Source of the DNA: Collimonas arenae
GTDB taxonomy: Bacteria > Pseudomonadota > Gammaproteobacteria > Burkholderiales > Burkholderiaceae_D
Assembly (NCBI RefSeq): GCF_000786695.1
Contig: NZ_CP009962.1
Span: forward strand, 4,960,001-5,024,000
Reading direction: 5' to 3'
Length of the DNA: 64,000 nucleotides
In this document: piece by piece, positions 16,483-25,413 of the stretch
Layout: every line of letters begins with the position of its first letter
Position numbering within the stretch: position 1 is the first letter of the stretch
Made by a program: the position numbers and the translations under genes
Notes under the pieces: model-generated
Told to the model about the DNA's origin: nothing
Seen by the model: only the letters and a program-made list of their open reading frames with translations
Databases searched by the model: none

Positions 16483-17850
16483 ATGCTCGACAATCTTACC
16501 CAACGCCTCGCCAAAGTCGTCAAAACCATGCGCGGCGAAGCGCGCCTTACCGAAACCAACACCGCAGACATGCTGCGCGAAGTCCGGCTGGCTTTGCTGG
16601 AAGCCGACGTTGCCTTACCCGCAGTGCGCGAATTTATCGCCAACGTTAAACAAAAAGCGCTGGGCGAAGAAGTCATTGCCTCGCTGACCCCAGGCCAGGC
16701 CTTGGTCGGCGTGGTGCAGCGTGAACTGGCTTCGCTGATGGGCGCCGATCTTGGCCCAGAGGCCTCGCAACTGAGTTTTGCCACCCAGCCGCCGGCGATC
16801 ATCTTGATGGCAGGCCTGCAAGGTGCGGGTAAAACCACAACCGTCGGTAAGCTCGCCAAGTATCTGCGCGAGCAAAAGAAGAAAAAAGTACTGACTGTTT
16901 CTGCCGACGTCTATCGTCCGGCCGCGATCGGCCAGTTGCAGACCGTGACGGCGCAAGTCGGCGCCGACTTTTTTCCGACCGAGATTACCGACAAGCCGGT
17001 GGATATTGCACTGGCCGCGTTGGACTACGCCAAGCGCCATTATCACGACGTCCTGATCATCGATACTGCCGGCCGCCTGGGTATCGATGAAGCGATGATG
17101 AAGGAAATCAGCGCCATCCACGCTGCCGTCAAGCCGATCGAAACCCTGTTCGTCGTCGACGCCATGCTCGGCCAGGATGCAATCAATACCGCCAAAGCCT
17201 TCAACGATGCGCTGCCGCTGACCGGTATCGTACTGACCAAGCTGGACGGCGATGCGCGCGGCGGCGCAGCGCTGTCGGTCCGGCATATCACGGGCAAACC
17301 GATCAAGTTCGCCGGTACCGCTGAAAAACTGGATGGACTGGAAGCTTTCGATCCTACCCGCATGGCCAACCGCATTCTCGGTATGGGCGATATCCTGGCG
17401 CTGGTTGAAGAAGCGCAGAAAGGCGTCGATGTTGCTGCGGCCAAGGATCTGGCGCACAAAATCAAGGGCGGCGGGAAATTCGACCTGAACGACTTCAAGG
17501 CGCAGCTCGGCCAGATGAAGAAAATAGGTGGCCTGTCGAACCTGATGGACAAGCTGCCAGCGCAATTCCAGCAAGCCGCGGGCGGCGCCAATATGGACCA
17601 GGCGGAGAAGCAGGTACGTCGGATGGAAGGCATCATCAACTCAATGACGGCCCAGGAACGGGCAAAGCCGGAGCTGATCAAGGCTTCACGCAAACGCCGC
17701 ATCGCGGTCGGCGCCGGGGTCCAGGTCCAGGAAGTCAACCGCATGCTGTCGCAATTCGACCAAATGCAGTCGATGATGAAAAAGCTCAAGGGCGGCGGCA
17801 TGATGAAAATGATGCGCGGCATGAAGGGCATGATGCCAGGCATGCGCTAA
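16483..17850 (+). CDS. ffh: Signal recognition particle GTPase Ffh
   Basis: Ffh binds 4.5S RNA and signal sequences of nascent membrane proteins and delivers them to FtsY. The 455-residue protein has the N domain (about 1-90), the SRP GTPase G domain with P-loop 'GLQGAGKTTT', 'DTAGR' and 'TKLDGD' motifs, and the methionine-rich M domain ending in 'GGGMMKMMRGMKGMMPGMR'. Within the M domain, 'NSMTAQERAKPELI' and 'SRKRRIAVGAG' form the RNA-binding part. ATG 16483 starts the canonical 'MLDNLTQRL'; an upstream ATG at 16453 is unlikely. A hairpin follows at 17879-17915. Confidence 0.97.
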   Translation: MLDNLTQRLAKVVKTMRGEARLTETNTADMLREVRLALLEADVALPAVREFIANVKQKALGEEVIASLTPGQALVGVVQRELASLMGADLGPEASQLSFATQPPAIILMAGLQGAGKTTTVGKLAKYLREQKKKKVLTVSADVYRPAAIGQLQTVTAQVGADFFPTEITDKPVDIALAALDYAKRHYHDVLIIDTAGRLGIDEAMMKEISAIHAAVKPIETLFVVDAMLGQDAINTAKAFNDALPLTGIVLTKLDGDARGGAALSVRHITGKPIKFAGTAEKLDGLEAFDPTRMANRILGMGDILALVEEAQKGVDVAAAKDLAHKIKGGGKFDLNDFKAQLGQMKKIGGLSNLMDKLPAQFQQAAGGANMDQAEKQVRRMEGIINSMTAQERAKPELIKASRKRRIAVGAGVQVQEVNRMLSQFDQMQSMMKKLKGGGMMKMMRGMKGMMPGMR

Positions 17851-17878
17851 ACGGCCAGCAGCCTCTGCCGCACGATCC

Positions 17879-17915
17879 GAAAAGCCTTGCAAATCATTGA
17901 CTTGCAAGGCTTTTC
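17879..17915 (+). terminator. Terminator after ffh
   Basis: GAAAAGCCTTGCAA ... TTGCAAGGCTTTTC, a 14-base perfect stem with a 9-base loop, 28 bases after the ffh stop. The T tract is within the stem arm. Confidence 0.8.
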
Positions 17916-18175
17916 ACAAGTTTGACGCCATTTCAATATCCCTCACGCCGGCTACAGGCACTCATTGTTACCTGCCCCGAATCCCGGCCCACCATCACAA
18001 TCGCCCGCTCAAGCGCGCCAATCCGGCGTTTCCCTCGGGCTAAGAAGCGCTTATGCTTCCGTACCAAAACCCGCACAAACCCATAAAAAACACTTGCATC
18101 GCCAAGAAAAGCACAACACTATTAGCGATGCGTGCTTGACGCATTTTTCCCCATATCCCTGAAGGAGGCTCAAAG
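17916..18175 (+). other. Upstream region of the SWIB gene
   Basis: Non-coding. It contains an inverted pair GCATCGC (18096-18102) and GCGATGC (18125-18131) with a 22-base gap, about 45 bases before the SWIB gene start; this could be an operator. No ORF is supported. Confidence 0.35.
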
Positions 18176-18544
18176 ATGGCCACAGCAGCAAAAAAACCAG
18201 CGACAAAGAAAGCTGTCGCACCAGCCAAAGCACCGACTAAATCGGCACCGAAGGCAGCTCCTAAAAAAGAAACTGCAAGCGGTACTGTAGCGCGCAAGCC
18301 GAACGCAGCGTTCATGAAACCACTGACACCATCAGCGATCCTGGCTGCGGTTGTCGGCGCGACCCCATTGCCACGCACTGAAGTCACCAAGAAAGTTTGG
18401 GAGTACATCAAGAAGCACAATCTGCAAAATCCAGCAAACAAGCGCAATATTGTTGCAGATGACAAATTGAAAGCTGTCTTTGGCGGCAAAAAAGAAGTGT
18501 CGATGTTTGAAATGACAAAACTCATTTCCGATCACTTGAAATAA
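18176..18544 (+). CDS. SWIB/MDM2-domain protein with a histone-like basic tail
   Basis: A 122-residue protein. Residues 1-45 are rich in Ala, Lys and Pro ('KKPATKKAV', 'KAPTKSAPKAAPKK'), like the H1-like protein encoded at 4872-5627. Residues about 46-121 form a SWIB domain: 'FMKPLTPSAILAAVVG', 'LPRTEVTKKVWEYIKKHNLQ', 'DDKLKAVFGGK' and 'MFEMTKLISDHL'. SWIB domains are mainly eukaryotic (SWI/SNF complex), and bacterial copies are known in Chlamydia and some proteobacteria, where a DNA or chromatin role is proposed. An AAGGAGG ribosome site eight bases before ATG gives strong initiation. It is a single-gene unit with its own terminator. Confidence 0.9.
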   Translation: MATAAKKPATKKAVAPAKAPTKSAPKAAPKKETASGTVARKPNAAFMKPLTPSAILAAVVGATPLPRTEVTKKVWEYIKKHNLQNPANKRNIVADDKLKAVFGGKKEVSMFEMTKLISDHLK

Positions 18545-18591
18545 TGCTTGGGGCCTAGCTGCAATCCATTGCATCGCCCTAGGTGCCAAAC

Positions 18592-18620
18592 AAAAACGCC
18601 CGCATCGCGCGGGCGTTTTT
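18592..18620. terminator. Terminator after the SWIB gene
   Basis: AAAAACGCCCGC ... GCGGGCGTTTTT, strong stem with T tracts on both strands, so it can serve the SWIB gene and the converging gene at 18664. Confidence 0.9.
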
Positions 18621-18663
18621 GTTTCCGCAGGATTCTCTTCGCCACCGGATCAGCCTGCAGGTT

Positions 18664-19359
18664 TTAGTCGAGCAAATCCGAATAATCGATTTCGGCGTAA
18701 CCCACCAGCGTCTTCCATGGCAATACCTTAGGCGCGTCGATCACGCTGACCAGGGTTTCACGGCGCGTGCGTCCATGCTTGTCGGCCGATTCTACCTTGC
18801 GTGGATACTGACCCTTGACGTCCCAACTGACGCGCACAGTCAAATCGCCGCGCTTGCTTTCGTATTGCTGGACGCCGTCCTTGACCGGTCCCACCACGCG
18901 CATGCCTTTCAAACTCTGCGGGTCGCTCAGATAAAACGTGCTACCCCAGCTTCCGTTGTATCCAATATTCCCGTAGTACTGGGAATCTACTTTGACGCTG
19001 CGCCGCTGATCACGCTCGACCAGGCGCGCATCCAGCGCGCCGTCAGCCAGACGCCGCACCCACATCGGCGCACTACCTGCATCTGGATGACTATGGCCGC
19101 CATGATCGTGATCGTCGCCAGCCTGGCCGGCAATCACGCGTTCGGTCCAGACCTGATCGTTGCGGCGATACAGGCGCTCTGTGAAAGTCGTTTCGCGCTT
19201 GACGCCATCTCGCCCGATTGTCATCGCATAGTGCTGGACCTGCAGGTTCTGGTCTGGGCCGCTAACGTTTTCCGCCGCCAGCGCGCCAGACATTTGCGCT
19301 AACATTCCCAGCACAGCAGCCATCGTCGCCAATCCCATTTGGTATTTTTTAAAGCACAT
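18664..19359 (-). CDS. Exported protein of unknown function next to alkaline phosphatases
   Basis: A 231-residue protein with an N-terminal signal peptide (hydrophobic stretch about 8-28, cleavage probably near 'GALAAE'). I recognise no domain. A His/Asp-rich segment 'DDHDHGGHSH' at about residues 81-90 could bind metal such as zinc, the cofactor of the phosphatases encoded upstream. The remainder looks like beta-strand-rich sequence with many charged pairs. It follows the alkaline phosphatase gene at 19427 on the same strand after 67 bases, but a hairpin terminator lies in that gap, so expression may be reduced or separate. Function is unknown; a link to phosphate acquisition is inferred from position. 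Confidence 0.75.
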   Translation of the reverse strand: MCFKKYQMGLATMAAVLGMLAQMSGALAAENVSGPDQNLQVQHYAMTIGRDGVKRETTFTERLYRRNDQVWTERVIAGQAGDDHDHGGHSHPDAGSAPMWVRRLADGALDARLVERDQRRSVKVDSQYYGNIGYNGSWGSTFYLSDPQSLKGMRVVGPVKDGVQQYESKRGDLTVRVSWDVKGQYPRKVESADKHGRTRRETLVSVIDAPKVLPWKTLVGYAEIDYSDLLD

Positions 19360-19379
19360 CGTTTTTCCGCCAAAAAGAT

Positions 19380-19402
19380 GCCGCCATCATCACGATGGCG
19401 GC
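19380..19402 (-). terminator. Hairpin terminator between the phosphatase gene and the unknown exported protein
   Basis: Perfect 9-base stem GCCGCCATC / GATGGCGGC with a 5-base loop, followed on the minus strand by ATCTTTTTGG. It may attenuate transcription into the gene at 18664-19359. Confidence 0.75.
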
Positions 19403-19426
19403 TTAAGTACTACTCAGGAAACCGTA

Positions 19427-20872
19427 TTACAAACCAAGCGCGTTCTTGACCTTGCCGAACACCTTGATGTTTTCAAAGGTGCCTTTGAAACTGTCGCTGC
19501 CGGCGCCCGCCGAGAACAGCATGACGTCGCCGCCACCGTGCGTTTCCGATCCAGGCGAACCCGCAAAGCGCACACCGACTTGCTGCAGATAGTCGTCAGC
19601 CTCGGTATCGACATTGGTCAGGTCGGCATCTTCCGGCCTACGTGGCGCGCTGCCGTTGCCAAACACCAGCGTGGTGTATGGTTTGCCGTCTGCCGCCAAC
19701 GCCAGTTTGCCGTCGTAGTAATTGGCGACCTTGCCGAGGATCGGATTCCCGCGCTTCGGATAGCCATTGAAGCCAATCGCGTGGTCATGGTCAGCGGTGA
19801 CCACGATCAAGGTATCTTTCAAATCAACCAGCTCCAGCGCTTTCTTGATTGCTGCATCGAAAGCCAGCGTATCTTCCAATGCGCGCTTGGCATTGGTGCC
19901 GTGCAAGGCATGGTCGATACGGCCGCCTTCCACCATCAGGAAATAACCGTTCGGATTTTTCTTCAACACGCCGATAGCTTTTTCCGTCATTTCTGCCAGG
20001 CTCGGCTGGTCCAGCTTCTGCTTGACGCGATCCAGCTCGTAATCCATATCGCTGGCGGTAAACAAGCCGAGCAGTTTGCTTACGTTGGCGGGATTGACGT
20101 TCTTCAACTCCGTACCGGAAGCGACATAGGTATAGCCGGCCGCCTTGAACAGGCTCAATGGATCGAGATTATCGTTACGCTTGCTGGCCGGGTTCGATTT
20201 CGGCAGGAAATGGCGTAAGCCTCCGCCAAGCAATACATCGACGCCATCCTTGAGCGCGACGTTGTAGCGTGGCGCGCCTGGCGTCGCCTGTTCTGTGATG
20301 GTGTTGTAAGCGTCGCGGTTGCAAACGTGCGCATAAGTCGCTGCTGGCGTGGCATGGCTGATGCGCGTGGTGCTGACGGCGCCAACGGCCTTGCCAGCGC
20401 CCTTCGACAATTCCAGCAAGGTTTGCACCGCCTGGCCGTTGCCGGCGACGCAGGTGGAGTCGGCATTGGTTTGATAGGGCTTACCGTTGGCATCAAAGGC
20501 ATTGGTATCGGACGACATCGAGATGACGTCATTCTTCATTTTGACGCCGGTCATGTACGCTGCCATCGATGGCGCGCTGTCGGTAGTCTGACCGTCCAGC
20601 GAGAATGTCTTGATCCGCGCCGTGCGGTTCAATGTCTCCATCGTCAGACGCCCGGCTTCGCCGTGGCCATAGATACGTGCCGCCGTGACGGTCACAGGCC
20701 CCATGCCGTCGCCCAGAAAGAAGATAACGTTCTTGGCTTTGGCCGCGACGGCATCTGCGGCGATCACATGGGTCGCAAACAACGAAGACAGCGCACAGGC
20801 CATGGCGCATTGATAAATTCGATACTGGAACCGCTGCTTGTTTTGCTGGCTAACTAGCTGATTGATTTTCAT
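19427..20872 (-). CDS. Alkaline phosphatase, soluble periplasmic type
   Basis: A 481-residue PhoA-family enzyme that hydrolyses phosphate monoesters in the periplasm. A signal peptide spans about residues 1-39 (long n-region, cleavage near 'HVIA'). The metal-binding 'FFLGDGMG' motif (Asp near residue 55) is followed by catalytic Ser99 in 'TTDSAPS'. Further metal ligands appear in 'VEGGRIDHALH' and 'TADHDHAIGF', and a late His in 'ETHGG'. The substitution of Pro after Ser-Ala is shared with the paralogue encoded just upstream. The two are tandem copies 49 bases apart with the same length and closely similar domain order. Confidence 0.93.
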   Translation of the reverse strand: MKINQLVSQQNKQRFQYRIYQCAMACALSSLFATHVIAADAVAAKAKNVIFFLGDGMGPVTVTAARIYGHGEAGRLTMETLNRTARIKTFSLDGQTTDSAPSMAAYMTGVKMKNDVISMSSDTNAFDANGKPYQTNADSTCVAGNGQAVQTLLELSKGAGKAVGAVSTTRISHATPAATYAHVCNRDAYNTITEQATPGAPRYNVALKDGVDVLLGGGLRHFLPKSNPASKRNDNLDPLSLFKAAGYTYVASGTELKNVNPANVSKLLGLFTASDMDYELDRVKQKLDQPSLAEMTEKAIGVLKKNPNGYFLMVEGGRIDHALHGTNAKRALEDTLAFDAAIKKALELVDLKDTLIVVTADHDHAIGFNGYPKRGNPILGKVANYYDGKLALAADGKPYTTLVFGNGSAPRRPEDADLTNVDTEADDYLQQVGVRFAGSPGSETHGGGDVMLFSAGAGSDSFKGTFENIKVFGKVKNALGL

Positions 20873-20921
20873 GTCTGACCTTTGTAAATGCGCGACAAAT
20901 TCTGTTTATTATTTGATGGCC

Positions 20922-22367
20922 TCACAGGCCGACGGCCTTCTTCACCAGCCCGAATACCTCGGTGTTGTCGAGCACGCCCCGAATGTTTTCCGCACCCATG
21001 CCTTGTGCGCCGATAAAGACATTGGTGCCGCCGTGCGTTTCGCCGCCCGCTTCCGTCGGAATCACCGACTCTTGCATATAGTCTTTGTCCGCCACCTGCA
21101 TATCAGACAGCGCGCCGCGTGCCGCTAGGTGGTTCGGACCATTGCCAAAGCCAATCACGGTATATGGATTGCCATTGATGTCACGCTCAGGCTGGCCGGT
21201 CAGGACATTCTTCACCACGCCCAGTACGCCAGGTTCGCTGCTAGTAGTCTTACCGGTACGCTTGGCATAGCCGTTCAACAAGATCGAATGATCGTGGTCG
21301 GCGGTGACAACCACTAGGGTGTTCTTCAGGCCTGGATCGACTTGCTGCATCTTGTCCAGCGCAACCTTGATTGCATCGTCGAACGCGACGGTTTCCTGCA
21401 AGGCGCGACGGGCGTTAGTGGCGTGCAGCGCATGATCGATACGGCCGCCTTCCACCATCAAGAAGAAACCCGTCTTCTTGCTGTTCAATAGATCGATCGA
21501 TTTGCCGGTCATCTGCGCCAGGCTAGGTTCCTTGGTCGCATCGCGGTCGAGGTCGTAAGTCATATGGTCCTTGTTGAACAGGCCCACCACTTTCGTTGCG
21601 GAATTGCTGATCTTATCGAAATCAGCAAAATTTGCCGCATAGGTATATCCCGCGGCCTTGAATTCAGCCACCAGATCGCGGCTGTCGCTGCGCTTGCTGT
21701 CTGCATCGGTCTTGGGCAGGAAATGCCGGCGGCCGCCGCCAAAAATGACATCGACGCCATTGGTGAGCTTGCCGTTGAAACCGACGCCCTTCGGCGTCAG
21801 CTGCGCCGCAATATTGTTTTCACCGTCGCGATGACAAATATGCGAATAGGTCGCTGCCGGCGTGGCATGGGTAATCCGCGTAGTAGTGACGACACCGGTG
21901 CTGTAGCCCTTGGCTTTCATGATTTCCAGCAAGGTATCGGCCGGCGTGCCGTTGCCACTCGGACAAGTACTGTCCGCGCCGCTGACATAGCTCTTGCCGC
22001 TAGCGTCCCGAGCGCTGGTATTCGCCGACATCGAGATCACCTCATTATTAGCCTTGACCCCTGTCATGTAGGCGGCCATCGATGGCGCGCTGTCGGTGAC
22101 CTGAGCGTCGTTCGAATAGGTTGTCACAAAACCGGTTTCCGGCAAGGTATCGACGGTCAGGTCGCCGTCCTCGCCCACCTTGTAGATGCGTGCTGCGGTC
22201 ATGGTGGTGATGCCCATGCCGTCGCCCAAGAAAAAGATGACGTTCTTTGCTGCCGGCTTGACCTCCGGCCGTTCAATCGGTGTATCCACTATCGAATTGC
22301 TGGATCCGTTGCACCCCGCCAACGCCACCGATGCCGTAGCAGCGGCAATCAACATGCTGAATTTCAT
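20922..22367 (-). CDS. Alkaline phosphatase, lipoprotein type
   Basis: A 481-residue PhoA-family enzyme paralogous to the gene at 19427-20872. The N-terminus is a lipoprotein signal with lipobox 'LAGC' (Cys19), so the mature enzyme should be membrane-tethered, unlike its neighbour. Catalytic Ser93 lies in 'VTDSAPS'; metal motifs 'FFLGDGMG', 'VEGGRIDHALH' and 'TADHDHSILL' are intact. It is the first gene of the phosphatase operon. Direct TTGTAAC repeats about 50-80 bases upstream resemble a PhoB-binding arrangement. Confidence 0.93.
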   Translation of the reverse strand: MKFSMLIAAATASVALAGCNGSSNSIVDTPIERPEVKPAAKNVIFFLGDGMGITTMTAARIYKVGEDGDLTVDTLPETGFVTTYSNDAQVTDSAPSMAAYMTGVKANNEVISMSANTSARDASGKSYVSGADSTCPSGNGTPADTLLEIMKAKGYSTGVVTTTRITHATPAATYSHICHRDGENNIAAQLTPKGVGFNGKLTNGVDVIFGGGRRHFLPKTDADSKRSDSRDLVAEFKAAGYTYAANFADFDKISNSATKVVGLFNKDHMTYDLDRDATKEPSLAQMTGKSIDLLNSKKTGFFLMVEGGRIDHALHATNARRALQETVAFDDAIKVALDKMQQVDPGLKNTLVVVTADHDHSILLNGYAKRTGKTTSSEPGVLGVVKNVLTGQPERDINGNPYTVIGFGNGPNHLAARGALSDMQVADKDYMQESVIPTEAGGETHGGTNVFIGAQGMGAENIRGVLDNTEVFGLVKKAVGL

Positions 22368-22416
22368 TCGTCGCTCCGTGTTATCAATCAGAATTTGTAA
22401 GTATTTGTAATAATTT

Positions 22417-22446
22417 GTTACAACTGTAACTGCAACTTGTTACAAC
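22417..22446 (-). promoter_or_regulatory. Candidate PhoB-type box upstream of the alkaline phosphatase operon
   Basis: On the minus strand, TTGTAAC occurs twice exactly 22 bases apart with the related TTGCAGT between them, giving repeats of about 11-base period, the architecture of Pho boxes (7-base repeats plus 4-base spacers). The hexamers differ from the E. coli CTGTCAT form, so identification rests on spacing and target gene. TTACAA repeats continue downstream to about 22394. Confidence 0.45.
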
Positions 22447-22669
22447 TTGATGACGACGGAACGATCGGGTTCAATTGGATGGGAAAAACTGCGCGCAAGG
22501 ATACTCTGAGCGTCAAGCCAAGACACGCGCAAGACGGCATATGGAATGCAGCCAGAGACTGCAGGCCCGCGCATTGACGGACCAGCTATTTGAATAATTC
22601 TTTAAAGGGTGGCGAAAAGTTTATTGCAAGAACAAGGCACAGCAAAAGCGCGCTTGGTTTTGAAAAGAC

Positions 22670-23329
22670 TTACTGACGGGCGGAAACGGTATGCAATGGC
22701 GACGCATCTTTGTATTCCCAGCGTTTCCAGGCAGCCAGTACGGCATTTGGATACTCCGGCCGACCACGGCTGCCGTTATAGCGTCCAAGGGCGAGATACA
22801 GATTGCCCTGTTCCATATCGATATACATACGCAAAATAGAACAGCCATAACGCAAATTGGTTTGCATATCGAACAGTTTGCTGCGATCGGCATCGCCGAT
22901 CACACGGCTCCAGAACGGCATGACCTGCATGTAGCCATGCGCGCTGACGCTCGACAAGGCATATTTGCGGAATGCCGACTCGACCTGGATCAGGCCCAAG
23001 ACCATGGCCGGATCTAGGCCGGCGCGCTTGGCCTCGTACCAGGCTGTTTCCAGGAACTCGATGCGCATCTGCGCGTCCGGTAACTTCTTCTTCAGGCGCT
23101 CCGACATTTCACCCAGCCAGTACAGGTACTGGATACGCTGGTCGATATCATTGAATTTTGGTTTGGGCGGCCGTGCATCGTTGATGGCGCGTGACAAGGC
23201 CAAGCGTACCGAATCCGCCATTTCTTCTTCTTTTTGATTTCCAGCATGCGCCATGCCGCTCAACAGCAGCAACACGGACAACATGCTCATCCAACGAAAC
23301 CAGCGCAATCGATACTCCCTAAAAATCAC
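22670..23329 (-). CDS. Lytic transglycosylase (SLT domain), exported
   Basis: A 219-residue peptidoglycan-cleaving enzyme that would cut the MurNAc-GlcNAc bond to form 1,6-anhydro ends. A signal peptide or anchor covers residues 11-30 ('GMAHAG'). The SLT catalytic domain begins near residue 96: 'AKRAGLDPAMVLGLIQVESAF' has the catalytic Glu117, followed by the family motifs 'SAHGYMQVMPFW', 'NLRYGCSILRMYI' and 'ALGRYNGSRG'. Its product class is the substrate pathway of AmpD encoded at 10950. It lies downstream of proS on the opposite end of a terminator and appears to be a single gene. Confidence 0.9.
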   Translation of the reverse strand: MIFREYRLRWFRWMSMLSVLLLLSGMAHAGNQKEEEMADSVRLALSRAINDARPPKPKFNDIDQRIQYLYWLGEMSERLKKKLPDAQMRIEFLETAWYEAKRAGLDPAMVLGLIQVESAFRKYALSSVSAHGYMQVMPFWSRVIGDADRSKLFDMQTNLRYGCSILRMYIDMEQGNLYLALGRYNGSRGRPEYPNAVLAAWKRWEYKDASPLHTVSARQ

Positions 23330-23358
23330 TTTTTATTTTTGGTGAAGTATACAAAGAA

Positions 23359-23385
23359 AACGGCGCAGGAAACCGTTGCGCCGTT
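23359..23385 (-). terminator. Terminator after proS
   Basis: AACGGCGCA ... TGCGCCGTT stem, followed on the minus strand by TTCTTTG. It separates proS from the lytic transglycosylase gene. Confidence 0.75.
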
Positions 23386-23415
23386 ATTTTGTTGTATTTA
23401 GGAAACCAATCAGCT

Positions 23416-25155
23416 TCAGGAAGCCAGCTTGGCTTGGATGAAAGTTTGCATTTCAGCCAATGGCACTGTTGTTGCTTCGGTATCGCGCCGGCCCTGATAT
23501 TCGATCTGGCCATCCTTGAGGCCGCGGTCGCCCACCACGATCCGGTGCGGCACGCCGATCAGCTCCCAATCCGCAAACATGGCGCCAGGACGTTCACCCC
23601 GATCGTCGAGGATGACATCCACGCCGGCAGCCAGCAATGCCTCGTACAGCTTGTCGGTTTCAGCTTTTACCGCCTCGCTGCGGTCATAGCCCATCGGGCA
23701 CAACACCACTTCAAACGGCGCAATGGAGAGCGGCCAGATGATGCCCTTATCGTCGAAATTTTGCTCGATTGCAGCACCCAGGATACGGGTAATGCCAATA
23801 CCGTAGCAGCCCATTTGCAGCATCTGCGGCTTGCCGCTTTCATCCAGGTAGGTCGCCTTCATCGATTCCGAGTAGGCGGTGCCGAGCTGGAATACGTGGC
23901 CGACTTCGATGCCGCGCAGGATCGCCAGCGCACCCTTGCCGTCGGGCGACGGATCGCCTTCCACCACATTGCGGATATCGAACACCATCGGCTCAGGCAA
24001 GTCGCGGCCCCAGTTGACGCCGGTGTAGTGAAAATCGACTTCATTGGCGCCGCTGACGAAATCGTGCATGTTGGCGACGGTCACGTCGGCCACTACGGTC
24101 ACCGGCTTCTTGGTGTTGACGGGTCCCAGATAGCCAGGCGGAGTGCCGAAATACTCGACGATTTCTGCTTCCGTAGCAAAACGATAACCTGCCAGGCCGG
24201 GAATCTTATTAGCCTTGATTTCATTGAGTTCGTGATCGCCGCGCAGCATCAGCAGCCAAATTGCCTTGCTGGCCGGTTCCTTATCCGTTGCTTCTTTTTC
24301 AACTGCAAGCACGATCGACTTGATGGTTTGCGTCAACGGCAGTTGCAGCAATTCCGCCACCGCCTCGCATTTAGCCTTACCCGGCGTCGCTGTCTTGGTC
24401 AGCGCTTGGGTTGCGGCAGCGCGGGCCGGGATCAGCGGCAGGGATTCGGCGGCTTCCATATTGGCGGCGTAATCCGAATTCGGGCAGTACACGATGGCAT
24501 CTTCGCCGGTCGCCGCGATCACATGGAACTCATGCGATCCGGTGCCGCCGATGGCGCCGTTATCGGCGGCAACTGCACGGAACTGCAAACCAAAACGGTT
24601 AAAAATACGGACATAGGCGTCATACATGATCTTGTAGGACTGCTTCAGGCCATCCAGGTCGCGATCAAATGAGTACGCATCTTTCATGGTGAACTCACGG
24701 CCGCGCATCAGGCCGAACCGTGGCCGCCGCTCATCACGGAACTTGGTCTGGATATGATAAAAATTGACCGGCAGCTTACGGTAGGAACGCAGTTCGGTAC
24801 GGGCGATGTCAGTAATCACTTCCTCGGAAGTCGGCTGGATGATGAAGTCTCTGCCGTGACGGTCCTTGACGCGCATCAGCTCAGCGCCGTATTTCTGCCA
24901 GCGCCCGGTTTCCTGCCACAGCTCGGCAGGCTGCACCACCGGCATCAGCAGTTCAACAGCTCCCGAACGGTTCATTTCCTCACGCACAATGTTCTCGACT
25001 TTACGGATCACGCGCAGGCCCATTGGCATATAGGTGTAAATACCGGAACTGATGCGCTTGATCATGCCGGCGCGCATCATCAGTTTGTGACTGACGATTT
25101 CAGCGTCGGATGGAGCTTCTTTGAGCGTGGAGATAAAAAAACGAGAGGCGCGCAT
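23416..25155 (-). CDS. proS: Prolyl-tRNA synthetase
   Basis: Charges tRNA-Pro with proline. The 579-residue length and layout match the bacterial (prokaryote-type) class II enzyme: N-terminal catalytic motifs ('[21 protein letters not shown]', '[21 protein letters not shown]' as motif 2), an editing insertion (about residues 230-390) that clears Ala-tRNA-Pro, motif 3 ('[14 protein letters not shown]') and the C-terminal anticodon-binding domain ('[17 protein letters not shown]'). The start '[15 protein letters not shown]' is the usual one. rppH is transcribed divergently after 258 bases, a conserved pairing in Burkholderiales. Confidence 0.97.
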   Translation of the reverse strand: MRASRFFISTLKEAPSDAEIVSHKLMMRAGMIKRISSGIYTYMPMGLRVIRKVENIVREEMNRSGAVELLMPVVQPAELWQETGRWQKYGAELMRVKDRHGRDFIIQPTSEEVITDIARTELRSYRKLPVNFYHIQTKFRDERRPRFGLMRGREFTMKDAYSFDRDLDGLKQSYKIMYDAYVRIFNRFGLQFRAVAADNGAIGGTGSHEFHVIAATGEDAIVYCPNSDYAANMEAAESLPLIPARAAATQALTKTATPGKAKCEAVAELLQLPLTQTIKSIVLAVEKEATDKEPASKAIWLLMLRGDHELNEIKANKIPGLAGYRFATEAEIVEYFGTPPGYLGPVNTKKPVTVVADVTVANMHDFVSGANEVDFHYTGVNWGRDLPEPMVFDIRNVVEGDPSPDGKGALAILRGIEVGHVFQLGTAYSESMKATYLDESGKPQMLQMGCYGIGITRILGAAIEQNFDDKGIIWPLSIAPFEVVLCPMGYDRSEAVKAETDKLYEALLAAGVDVILDDRGERPGAMFADWELIGVPHRIVVGDRGLKDGQIEYQGRRDTEATTVPLAEMQTFIQAKLAS

Positions 25156-25413
25156 AACGATGAATTCTTTTTAAAAAGAGAGGGTTATAATCAACTCAAT
25201 TTTAAAGGATTAGCTGGCTGATGCGCCTACTCTTTGCACATTTGATTGATGTTCTGGCTATTGTTGCTGCTAGCCGGGGCATATTGCGCGCCTAATCGGG
25301 CGAGGACAGAGTCATTCGCCGGACTACGGCGGCAGCTTTGTTCCGCAATGATGACAGCAAGCAAGGAATCAGGCATGAGAACGCCTGGCCGCAGAAAGTT
25401 TTGAGGTAACAAC

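Noticed and set aside
25249..25404. 51-codon frame with a hydrophobic start between proS and rppH
   Set aside because: The start 'MFWLLLLLAGAYCAP' looks like a signal peptide, but the rest is basic and unstructured, there is no clear ribosome site, and it covers the region where the rppH promoter should be.
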